Assembly: GCA_030427585.1 (NCBI GenBank)
Contig: JAUIBW010000007.1
Span: forward strand, 113,480 to 177,479
DNA length: 64,000 nucleotides
Reading direction: 5' to 3'
Source of the DNA: Bacteroidia bacterium
GTDB taxonomy: Bacteria; Bacteroidota; Bacteroidia; Flavobacteriales; Flavobacteriaceae
This document shows positions 60,001 through 64,000 of the stretch, piece by piece; position 1 is the stretch's first letter; each line of letters starts with the position of its first letter. Position numbers and translations under genes: made by a program. Below the pieces are notes generated by a model that saw nothing but the letters and a program-made list of their open reading frames with translations, did no database searches and was not told the DNA's origin.

Positions 60001-62619
60001 ATTAGCATCTAATTCATCTAAAAAGATGGTTTCTTGAAAAACACAAGCTGTAGGTAAACCTCCTACCTGGCGAACATTTACAGCATAGGTTCCTACTTCT
60101 GTTAATCCTGTAAATTCTGGCGAAGCCTGATACCCAATTACTGTGTTTGTTATAGGTGTAATTAATTGGTATTCGTATTGAAGAGAAGAATTTTGAACTC
60201 GTATTGTGCCTGGTGTACCACAAATGATTTGTCGTACCACTGCAAGATCAGGGTCAAAATTATTCTGAAATACATTAAAGTAAAAAGGTATCGTACAATT
60301 ACCATCAAAAGTAGCTAAAATTCTATATTCTCCTGCTTGTGAAATGGTAAAACTATTAATATCTGTACTTAAAGTTGCCCAATCCCCATCACATCCTGAG
60401 TCTGTAGTAGGACAATTAGGATCTCTTGTTACTGCAGGACAATCTGTAGGATCTAATCGCTGCCATTGAACTGTAGTTCCAACAGGAAAGCCTAAAGTGT
60501 TTCCAGGAGTTGGAACAGTTAATGTAGTTCCTGCACCACATAAAAATATCTCTGGTAGTGGGTCTCCGGTAATTGGACATGTACGAACATTACCATTTAC
60601 ATTTGGATTTGACCCTAAATCATTTGCGATATTCACCATTGGGTTTTGTACTGTATTAAAAGCATCAACCACAAAGGTTTGTTGTTTATCCTGACAACCT
60701 GGTGCTCCAGTCTCAGTAACTACATATGTTCCTGCAGTTGTAACTACCAAATCTCTATTAGTACCAATAACACTTCCCGGATTATTGGCGTTTACCCATT
60801 CATAAGAAGCGAAACCTGCTCCCGCTGTAAGCGTTAAAGAACCCGTACATATAAATGCCGGTTGGCTTTCTGTAAAACAAATACCATCATTAATCAAAAC
60901 GTTTGATGTTCCTGTAATATCACGTTTACAAGAATCTTGCTCTAAAATACTTTCTTCACCATCTTTGAGGATACCAGAATCAACTCCGGTATAAGTAGAT
61001 ATAGCAACATTATTAATTTGATTAGAACACGCGTCTCGTAAATCGGCACAGGTAGCTACAACACTTACTCCAAAACGAACGGTATGAATCCCTCCGTTGC
61101 GAACAACTAATGCATCGTCTATAGTAATATCAATCTGTCGATTCATAGCGTTGGGAGTGGCAACTATACCAGGGTTACTAGTTGTTATACTGCCCAGTGT
61201 AAAGTCTACATTATCAGGAAGCACATCCCTAATACTTGCTGTAGTGATATCCTCATTACCCTGATTCTCTATAGTGAGTTCATAAAACAACTGATCTGCA
61301 AAATTTACAGGATCACCTGTAATATCAACACCGTTTTCATCTAGGACCCGTTTCGTTACCGTAAGTTCAGGCTCAATAATTTCTATTTGAAAAGAATTAA
61401 AGAATATATTATACTTATCACCATCAGATCTAGTTCTAAAACGAGCTGAAGTTTGACCATTACCAATTATCGTATTTCCTGGATTGGGAATATCAAAAAT
61501 ATCAGCATCAAAACCCAGGGTATTTTGTGAAGCAGGATTTCTTGTAGTTACGTGAGCACCATCTACCGTGATAGAACTATCAAAAAAGTTTCCTAAAGGA
61601 TTCGCAGGAGTTGTAAAAACATCATATGGATTACCATTAACATCATCAACTTGAAATTGATCTCCGGTAAACGGTTCGTCACCTTCTAAAGTAGCGATCG
61701 CGTATCGGGCACGTACTGGTAATGGTGCTGGTAGCGTAGTAAAATCATTATAATCAAATGTCCTTTCTGGTTGACCGTTTATAATTTCTAAGTATCCATT
61801 ACTTGTGCTAATATATTTAGCCGACAAGCTAGGATCTTCATAAGCAACTACCATAACCCATCCTCCAGAGATACCATTAGAGTTAATTGGGGCCTTTCCT
61901 ATTGAAGCACGCATATCTGCAACCGTATAAGTACCACTAGGATCTGCCAGTCCTTGTACCATAGCGGTTATATCTGCATAACACACATAAGGAATATCGA
62001 CATCTGCTACATTACTTGGATTAGTGGGAGAATTTCGATATCCATCATAAATTACCCTTGTTTGAGTAGATGGAATAGTAACGTAAGAAGCTGTGTTCGC
62101 TAGTCTAATTTTTAAGGTTCTAAAATCTGGTCTATTGTCGGGTAAAGGTAAACCACTATATATGGCGTCTTGATTAGCATCTCTATTTCCAAAATATGAT
62201 GCCGCCCAATATAGACCAGCATATGCAACTCTTTCACAACCAGAAGGTAATATAAGGTCTGCACTACTAGAATTAAAAGTACTAGCATCACCATCTACAT
62301 CAATATAGCCAAAAGTTCTTAAATAATTAGTATTATTGTAACTATTGTTCCAACACCCTCCATCATAATCATCATTAGGTTGAAAGAATGTTCCTCCTCC
62401 TGTTCTACAGTCGTTCCTTATATTCTGATTTAAACCAACAATACTATTGGCAATTATTTTAAGTTCTCCATTTATTCTTAATGTACTGTTGGGTACAGTA
62501 TCAAAAGCAACAAATTGAGCAGATACTTGTTGTATGCCTATCATTAAAAGAACCAAAACGATAGCAGATTTCAGTCTAAGTTTCATAAGCCGTGGGGTGT
62601 TTGGGTATTTAGTCATCAT
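48055..62619 (-). CDS. Giant SprB-like T9SS-secreted adhesin with type B C-terminal domain
   Basis: A 4854-residue surface protein. A signal peptide (hydrophobic core about 18-32, ending QVSAQ) is followed by a beta-rich N-terminal domain (about 36-417, with CERVAYAGLYWAASY), a DUF11-like domain (about 418-515: LTVTKRVLDENGVD, FYELTIENQGNEDI), and then dozens of SprB/PKD-like repeats. Typical repeat marks are VSCNGAADGSF, ILCNGATTGAL, ISCNGETDGTI and LACFDSEDGTI. The last 90 or so residues are the gliding-motility-associated C-terminal domain: NYFTPDSPNSTAEE, VIVFDRYGRMLAEFKGDQ, GWDGQYQGKQLPSGDYWYSI. It is expected to be exported by T9SS and act as a gliding or attachment adhesin. Two segments are each present twice, identical at DNA level as compared by eye. 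ATG 62619 lies after an A/G-rich site; a second ATG at 62586 gives a more classical signal peptide. Confidence 0.92.
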   Translation of the reverse strand: MMTKYPNTPRLMKLRLKSAIVLVLLMIGIQQVSAQFVAFDTVPNSTLRINGELKIIANSIVGLNQNIRNDCRTGGGTFFQPNDDYDGGCWNNSYNNTNYLRTFGYIDVDGDASTFNSSSADLILPSGCERVAYAGLYWAASYFGNRDANQDAIYSGLPLPDNRPDFRTLKIRLANTASYVTIPSTQTRVIYDGYRNSPTNPSNVADVDIPYVCYADITAMVQGLADPSGTYTVADMRASIGKAPINSNGISGGWVMVVAYEDPSLSAKYISTSNGYLEIINGQPERTFDYNDFTTLPAPLPVRARYAIATLEGDEPFTGDQFQVDDVNGNPYDVFTTPANPLGNFFDSSITVDGAHVTTRNPASQNTLGFDADIFDIPNPGNTIIGNGQTSARFRTRSDGDKYNIFFNSFQIEIIEPELTVTKRVLDENGVDITGDPVNFADQLFYELTIENQGNEDITTASIRDVLPDNVDFTLGSITTSNPGIVATPNAMNRQIDITIDDALVVRNGGIHTVRFGVSVVATCADLRDACSNQINNVAISTYTGVDSGILKDGEESILEQDSCKRDITGTSNVLINDGICFTESQPAFICTGSLTLTAGAGFASYEWVNANNPGSVIGTNRDLVVTTAGTYVVTETGAPGCQDKQQTFVVDAFNTVQNPMVNIANDLGSNPNVNGNVRTCPITGDPLPEIFLCGAGTTLTVPTPGNTLGFPVGTTVQWQRLDPTDCPAVTRDPNCPTTDSGCDGDWATLSTDINSFTISQAGEYRILATFDGNCTIPFYFNVFQNNFDPDLAVVRQIICGTPGTIRVQNSSLQYEYQLITPITNTVIGYQASPEFTGLTEVGTYAVNVRQVGGLPTACVFQETIFLDELDANETVTPTSPTCPGDQGRIEITVTDSQINYTYIINSTTTAFNDTEGPTTIPNHTFTGLNPDTYDVQVLSADGSCSEPFTVVINDPIAFSATVRLIEDLHCNPGYQPDPTLNDPTHPNFDPTAPPFDPDQFIAIYEVTVTGGSGNFAFNDQADFLGTTLVPITGTTYQFRATAAGNYPVFINDLDSNCTISAGSVDVSPYTAITATATPIDPVCPTDNGSIQVNVTAGSGSPFTYILDQGSAAEVTIGPTVNTSETFNNVDPSGSHTVTVQDRFGCDFEITNITFTTPTAITANISVTDYRCDAFGSSTTPQLAQITISGASGGNGSYEYSIDGVDFSNTTGVFTGLTDGTYTLYIRDTSTAACPVNLGQRTIDPLQEVTDLTFSQTQVQCPALTSDVTVSATGTNGAASFEYRITAPAASATTFSATTVYTLPAGDTYTFEARTTTDGCIYSENYTIDAIDAIVVSSTIVTEPTCVTDTDASFNINVTGIDLTSTTYSYEVTGGTIPVATPITGNTISTTPTLVSGLGAGTYDVLVTDDTTNCTATTQVIIADPAILSFTTTVSDSNCGATSGIITVNATGGRGGYEYELRDTGGVPITAYQSGNTFSGLAAGNYIVAVRDGNTAAACEVTNPVTVGQLTPPTIATAVGGDACYDTTNQATQWITITPSIPAPLGPFTYSLDGGAPVAVVFLPGPAPANTFEIPNLTPGTHSVTVSNTSSNCTSAAINFDINPELTITANLDKDLDCSASPDAVISFTATGGDGTYTFDVIEVGPNTVFLSGVTSPVSINAANTYEIRVTDGLGCVATSSEIIVNPTVVPTATTTITHVVCNGDSSGVVVINPTAGVGPFEARMTSPVAGAFTTNLTFTGLAAGTYDFEIRDAKQCVGTVQAIVTEPILITVTNISVTDYRCDAFGSSTTPQLAQITISGASGGNGSYEYSIDGVDFSNTTGVFTGLTDGTYTLYIRDTSTAACPVNLGQRTIDPLQEVTDLTFSQTQVQCPALTSDVTVSATGTNGAASFEYRITAPAASATTFSATTVYTLPAGDTYTFEARTTTDGCIYSENYTIDAIDAIVVSSTIVTEPTCVTDTDASFNINVTGIDLTSTTYSYEVTGGTIPVATPITGNTISTTPTLVSGLGAGTYDVLVTDDTTNCTATTQVIIADPAILSFTTTVSDSNCGATSGIITVNATGGRGGYEYELRDTGGVPITAYQSGNTFSGLAAGNYIVAVRDGNTAAACEVTNPVTVGQLTPPTIATAVGGDACYDTTNQATQWITITPSIPAPLGPFTYSLDGGAPVAVVFLPGPAPANTFEIPNLTPGTHSVTVSNTSSNCTSAAINFDINPELVVVATRLKNLDCSASPDAQINVVVTGGNGATSLEISTDGGTTFNPYAGVIPFLTTTPGDYQFRVTDSATPIACSDLSDIITIDPAPLPAVLAPTVTNATCSGLADGSVTVNIDTSVGTPPYLISFNGSAFTNTTTYGNLAGTPASGGGTVYNYTIRDAKQCEQTFSATVFEPEPFSLTRVETDITCGVGGNVLGNVSYSSIAGGTPPYTYSLLNIDDTPATTTSGNPVGPTGATSVSFADLDFGDYKLRIVDANGCVHEDFFDIATPAIFSISSSVTGSCFDGVTIQISVSGGTGPFEIREYPGGVFTPLNGLTVTSGTIPERNHAFFNRPFDTPFTFEVVDTSTNCTDIRTLAPPPNPVGTADITGTDTDVSCNGAADGSFAYTVVDYQGTELTYTVFNTNDLATDISGGLTFSAGNPETVISGGTANGTISGFGPGEYLVRVTETDGGVVTPCNSAVIFTITEPTALGITVGTPTVANCNNPAEVTVNGVGGTPPYRFAAVVAGNPAPAVGAYSTNNVLTLNPGAGPAFDLNWEIYILDANDCAVLPPTALAITRTADPVFTTVPAFVDDACNFDNSYTFRVVATGASQLEFGIDDGDTGTSDSPIFGNGTPTGNPNEYEFTYTVTGPSVDEYTLIVRDVNGCEDQDRMIVYPELLVTATFTDPTCRASDATIVATVSGGSATSGNWTFSLVDAGTGTPIVGVTQAVGVPGANDVTFSNVPPGDHRVEVVDSAIGPAPGCEATFDITIPTFLDPIPMGTPTPVSCFNGTDGTILVSLDTSADDNPPYTYELFPFGGGPSIAGPQSNPLFENLSAGNYEVVATSDKGCSGTSTQITITEPAAALNVTNSQTAYGCNASNADVFPVITLTITGGTPDYDVSYSGGASGSETDVADADGNPANGVQYEITATVAGTYTISVTDENNCAFANFDVIVPAFPIMTDPTITRDTAAVNNGVISCDNLETVTVSITGGTGPFDFVELGGAVVSQTVAAGTGDTAAPGVQTTATFALPSVGSYTFRITDQGTGCSIDTAPYEIVPFDTITATLTTVTDILCNGATTGALELNIGGYTGAYNYTVINTVTGTNVPGYINVAANTTTNPEPITGLPAGTFEVSVEALDAPFCDEVSNTATIDQPAPLTLNFLSATTPDCNTAFSTVTMDANGGVPGYSFAAVDGSAPQPDPGVYSLTEVFDLDPSIATTWVIFVQDGNNCVVSREITIPPVTPAPVINTIDPFVADACTFDNDYTFRVTATSNVPVPPGTGSLTYQLDGGAQVSGNISNTEHEFTVSGPGTYSVVVFDENGCPSLPRTITVYPELLVTATFTDPTCRASDATIVATVSGGSATSGNWTFSLVDAGTGTPIVGVTQAVGVPGANDVTFSNVPPGDHRVEVVDSAIGPAPGCEATFDITIPTFLDPIPMGTPTPVSCFNGTDGTILVSLDTSADDNPPYTYELFPFGGGPSIAGPQSNPLFENLSAGNYEVVATSDKGCSGTSTQITITEPAAALNVTNSQTAYGCNASNADVFPVITLTITGGTPDYDVSYSGGASGSETDVADADGNPANGVQYEITATVAGTYTISVTDENNCAFANFDVIVPAFPIMTDPTITRDTAAVNNGVISCDNLETVTVSITGGTGPFDFVELGGAVVSQTVAAGTGDTAAPGVQTTATFALPSVGSYTFRITDQGTGCSIDTAPYEIVPFDTITATLTTVTDILCNGATTGALELNIGGYTGAYNYTVINTVTGTNVPGYINVAANTTTNPEPITGLPAGTFEVSVEALDAPFCDEVSNRVNIASPPAIIVTLDQKQDETCNPGDDASIEVVVNGGTPPFRYQLESEDSGGVISIQVPFQTTTTIFTGLDANNTTTNVLYRVRVLDANDCPSEATIVINPPVPLGLDPIAPTLLACFDSEDGTITATASGGQGPGTYFFMLTFPDGSQSTAVLSNTDTFQWNDLKPGNYIVTVTDNLACEIAQDPVIINAPPAVTIDVTPGPISCLTPPSPNPITVTAGGGTPGGYEFSSDGVTFVAGNLTPTTHEFTLPAGDYNFYVRDANGCVSPASNTIPVRDPVPLSTILDLSNTSIVCFGEPTGSIDASVTGGLGNYGYRVTGTDYLGNTVTLPGPLATDTQTTSFFGDLPAGNYTYTVTSGDCVDSVTSFEIRQPVEFIAQALATPISCNGETDGTIRVTATGGTWPQYFFSLYNSAGNAVFTFIEDDSDGIDFEHTFTDLPADTYRVEVEDANGCPRTIIDIQIIEPAPILASVNATTPEDCAGDMNGTATLSITGGLPPANPADPSYFWSIDGVTYQAVTDPSNLFIDNLPGGTTTVFIRDSQNNANCQGAFNIDIEPGVNLAAELVPELVCPVFDYSDPMNPVMTSEEQYFVSFDIVEESQGLGIIYTLNGINGTPNPPNNSNLTGNFEVTPGEYEGVMEYQGCTRTVDTIEILEYTPLAIPVAQMTNNPQDPNEYQIIASGGRPFENTPFYAFSFTMLEEGMTLDQLEPSDYTELDGNIFVIRQTADYVLRVVDADGCEVLTVQNLTYINIRIPNYFTPDSPNSTAEERFWYPRQITPNVDDPFFFENMEVIVFDRYGRMLAEFKGDQQGWDGQYQGKQLPSGDYWYSIILNDVDNREFTGHFTLYR
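50606..52032 (-). repeat. Large direct repeat R1, copy 2 (C-terminal side)
   Basis: 1427 bases with no difference seen from copy 1 at 52586-54012, offset 1980 bases (660 codons). It encodes residues of about 3530-4005 of the adhesin. Mismatches begin immediately at both ends. Confidence 0.93.
52586..54012 (-). repeat. Large direct repeat R1, copy 1 (N-terminal side)
   Basis: Partner of 50606-52032; encodes residues of about 2870-3345. The two copies are separated by 553 bases of unique sequence that encodes diverged versions of the flanking adhesin repeats. Confidence 0.93.
55973..57299 (-). repeat. Large direct repeat R2, copy 2 (C-terminal side)
   Basis: 1327 bases matching 57806-59132 at an offset of 1833 bases (611 codons), with no difference seen where compared. 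It encodes residues of about 1774-2216 and is unrelated in sequence to R1 apart from the general repeat style. Confidence 0.92.
57806..59132 (-). repeat. Large direct repeat R2, copy 1 (N-terminal side)
   Basis: Partner of 55973-57299; encodes residues of about 1163-1605. A 506-base unique spacer separates the copies. Confidence 0.92.
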
Positions 62620-62634
62620 AATCTCTTTCTTACA

Positions 62635-64000
62635 TTATTGAATTTTCAATATATAAAGATCTCCATCATACGAATTGTTTACGTTAGAAAATAAGCTTTG
62701 TTTAGCTTCTTCGAGATTGTCATGTCTCTTTAAGTATACGTATATATAGTTGTCTTTTGGGTTCCTGAAATATTGAGGCTCTAATCCTTGAGCTCGTAGC
62801 TTCGCCATTCCTCTTTCAAAGTAATTTTCTCTTTTGAAAATATTAGTAATCAGATAATATCCATTTTCAATATTATGTCCTCCGATGAACGATAAACTCT
62901 CTGTTAACACTGTATCATCCTTAACTGTATCTTTGATAAGTCGAGTTTCTTGTAATAGCTTTTTATAGGATTCTACTCTACTCTTAGCAATGTGTAATAT
63001 CCACATATCACCAAAGTATCTGTTATCAATATTATTTAAATACTTTTCTGTCGCCTCATCCTTATTTCTATAACTTTCTATAGCTACATACTGGAATTGG
63101 TTTTCTGGATTAAGTATTATTTTAGAGTTATCAAATCCTAAATCTTTTAATGTACCCGAGAATTTATCAGCATATGTTCCTCCCTTAAATACATTACCAA
63201 TTAAATAATACCCTTCTGGATATCCTGGTATAAATTTGGTTGCGATTTGAGCCTCAGGTCTTGTTGTTTCTGCAAATTTTACAAATCTATTTCTAGCTGT
63301 CAACCTTTTAGAACTAGCAGGATCAGACTCCCTTTTAGCCTCATCTGCATCATTATTCATACTAACAAGTGATTCTAAAAGCTTGCTAAATTCACGTTTA
63401 TCTACATTTAAGCTAGTCGTTAATAATGAATCTCGACGAGCAAATATCTTACTTGTTATTCGACTACTATTATCTAACTCTTTCTTAATTTCATCTAACC
63501 CTTCTTCACTTGCAGTTGTTGCTGCTTTTGCTGCTTCTTGTTTTAATCTTTCTGCTTCAGCAATACGAGCTGCTTCTGCTGCCTCATCTGCCAATCTCTT
63601 CTCCTCGGCTAAACGAGCTGCTTCTGCCGCCTCATCTGCCAGTCTCTTCTCCTCGGCTAAACGGGCTGCTTCTGCTGCCTCATCTGCCAGTCTCTTCTCC
63701 TCGGCTAAACGGGCTGCTTCTGCTGCCTCATCTGCCAATCTCTTCTCCTCGGCTAAACGGGCTGCTTCTGCCGCCTCATCTGCCAGTCTCTTCTCCTCGG
63801 CTAAACGGGCTGCTTCTGCTGCCTCATCTGCCAGTCTCTTCTCCTCGGCTAAACGAGCTGCTTCTGCTGCCTCATCTGCCAATCTCTTCTCCTCGGCTAA
63901 ACGGGCTGCTTCTGCTGCCTCATCTGCCAGTCTCTTCTCCTCGGCTAAACGGGCTGCTTCTGCTGCCTCATCTGCCAGTCTCTTCTCCTCGGCTAAACGA
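62635..64000 (-). CDS. Repeat-rich protein with tandem SPOR-like domains, 5' part missing
   Basis: The frame is open from the stop at 62635 to the right window edge, so the start lies outside; a TTG at 63882 inside the repeats is not a real start. The visible 455 codons begin with about nine and a half copies of a 16-residue Ala/Glu/Arg/Leu/Lys-rich repeat ([16 protein letters not shown]), likely one long charged helix or coiled coil. A linker follows, and then two related domains of about 80 residues: one with [18 protein letters not shown] and MWILHIAKS, and one with [19 protein letters not shown] and LYILKIQ. These resemble SPOR-type folds that can bind peptidoglycan; this is inferred. It is 15 bases upstream of the adhesin gene, in the place of sprC/sprD in the Flavobacterium operon. 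Confidence 0.8.
   Translation of the reverse strand, partial: RLAEEKRLADEAAEAARLAEEKRLADEAAEAARLAEEKRLADEAAEAARLAEEKRLADEAAEAARLAEEKRLADEAAEAARLAEEKRLADEAAEAARLAEEKRLADEAAEAARLAEEKRLADEAAEAARLAEEKRLADEAAEAARIAEAERLKQEAAKAATTASEEGLDEIKKELDNSSRITSKIFARRDSLLTTSLNVDKREFSKLLESLVSMNNDADEAKRESDPASSKRLTARNRFVKFAETTRPEAQIATKFIPGYPEGYYLIGNVFKGGTYADKFSGTLKDLGFDNSKIILNPENQFQYVAIESYRNKDEATEKYLNNIDNRYFGDMWILHIAKSRVESYKKLLQETRLIKDTVKDDTVLTESLSFIGGHNIENGYYLITNIFKRENYFERGMAKLRAQGLEPQYFRNPKDNYIYVYLKRHDNLEEAKQSLFSNVNNSYDGDLYILKIQ
63547..64000 (-). repeat. 48-bp in-frame tandem repeat (VNTR-like)
   Basis: About nine and a half near-identical 48-base units run into the window edge. Differences are mostly single synonymous changes (for example CCAATCTC versus CCAGTCTC, CGGGC versus CGAGC); the leftmost unit is more degenerate. 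Each unit encodes 16 residues. Confidence 0.92.

Noticed and set aside
62635..63882. A complete gene starting at 63882
   Set aside because: That start would be a TTG inside the tandem repeat. The same frame stays open to the window edge, so the gene is truncated by the window.
63547..64000. Regular 48-base repeats resembling a CRISPR array
   Set aside because: There are no unique spacers; the units are contiguous, in frame, and encode a 16-residue protein repeat.

Overview
The window looks like chromosome of a gliding marine member of the Flavobacteriaceae (Bacteroidota), possibly Aquimarina-like, although genus is only a guess. The reasons are the AT-rich sequence with TAnnTTTG-type promoter elements, family-specific proteins (DUF6427, DUF6341, DUF4837, the GH3 and DUF6909-like proteins), a type IX secretion (T9SS) PorP/SprF protein, and a giant SprB-like adhesin with a gliding-motility type B C-terminal domain. 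I see no rRNA, tRNA, insertion sequence, prophage or CRISPR array.

Layout. (1) 1-2.3 kb: the end of a DUF6427 gene, a small DUF6341 gene and purD, separated by a strong bidirectional terminator. (2) 2.4-31.7 kb: a surface-polysaccharide locus, almost entirely on the minus strand and transcribed from right to left. It holds dTDP-rhamnose genes (rfbB-A-C and rfbD), GDP-mannose genes (manA, manC) leading through gmd to colD and an fcl-like reductase, two Wzz-like proteins, a Wzx flippase, an EpsG-type polymerase, glycosyltransferases, an acetyltransferase, two O-antigen-ligase-like proteins, a polyprenyl-phosphate sugar transferase, and a UDP-glucose to UDP-glucuronate to UDP-xylose branch. A tight five-gene cassette (13.2-7.9 kb) carries a WlbA-like dehydrogenase, an N-formyltransferase, an aminotransferase, an L-2-hydroxyglutarate oxidase and a glycosyltransferase. 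An ankyrin gene sits on the opposite strand inside the locus. (3) 31.7-46.9 kb: mostly housekeeping and envelope genes: a DUF6909-like protein, GH3, an M23 peptidase, tatA, a DUF2306 protein, an AraC-type regulator, tex, a DUF4837 lipoprotein, a LysM lytic transglycosylase, pgk, holB and a DoxX-like protein. (4) 47.0-64.0 kb: a T9SS operon with a repeat/SPOR-like protein (cut by the window edge), a 4854-residue adhesin and PorP/SprF.

How the genes fit together. The polysaccharide locus can supply dTDP-L-rhamnose, UDP-xylose/UDP-glucuronate, a GDP-L-fucose or GDP-colitose type sugar, and probably an N-formylated 3-amino-sugar, with lipid-linked assembly, flipping, polymerisation, chain-length control and ligation. 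The most interesting points are: the 2-hydroxyglutarate oxidase beside a WlbA-type dehydrogenase, which suggests co-substrate recycling; a carbohydrate-binding-like domain inserted in an O-antigen ligase; the ColD His-for-Lys enzyme; and two pairs of apparently identical kilobase repeats inside the adhesin gene.
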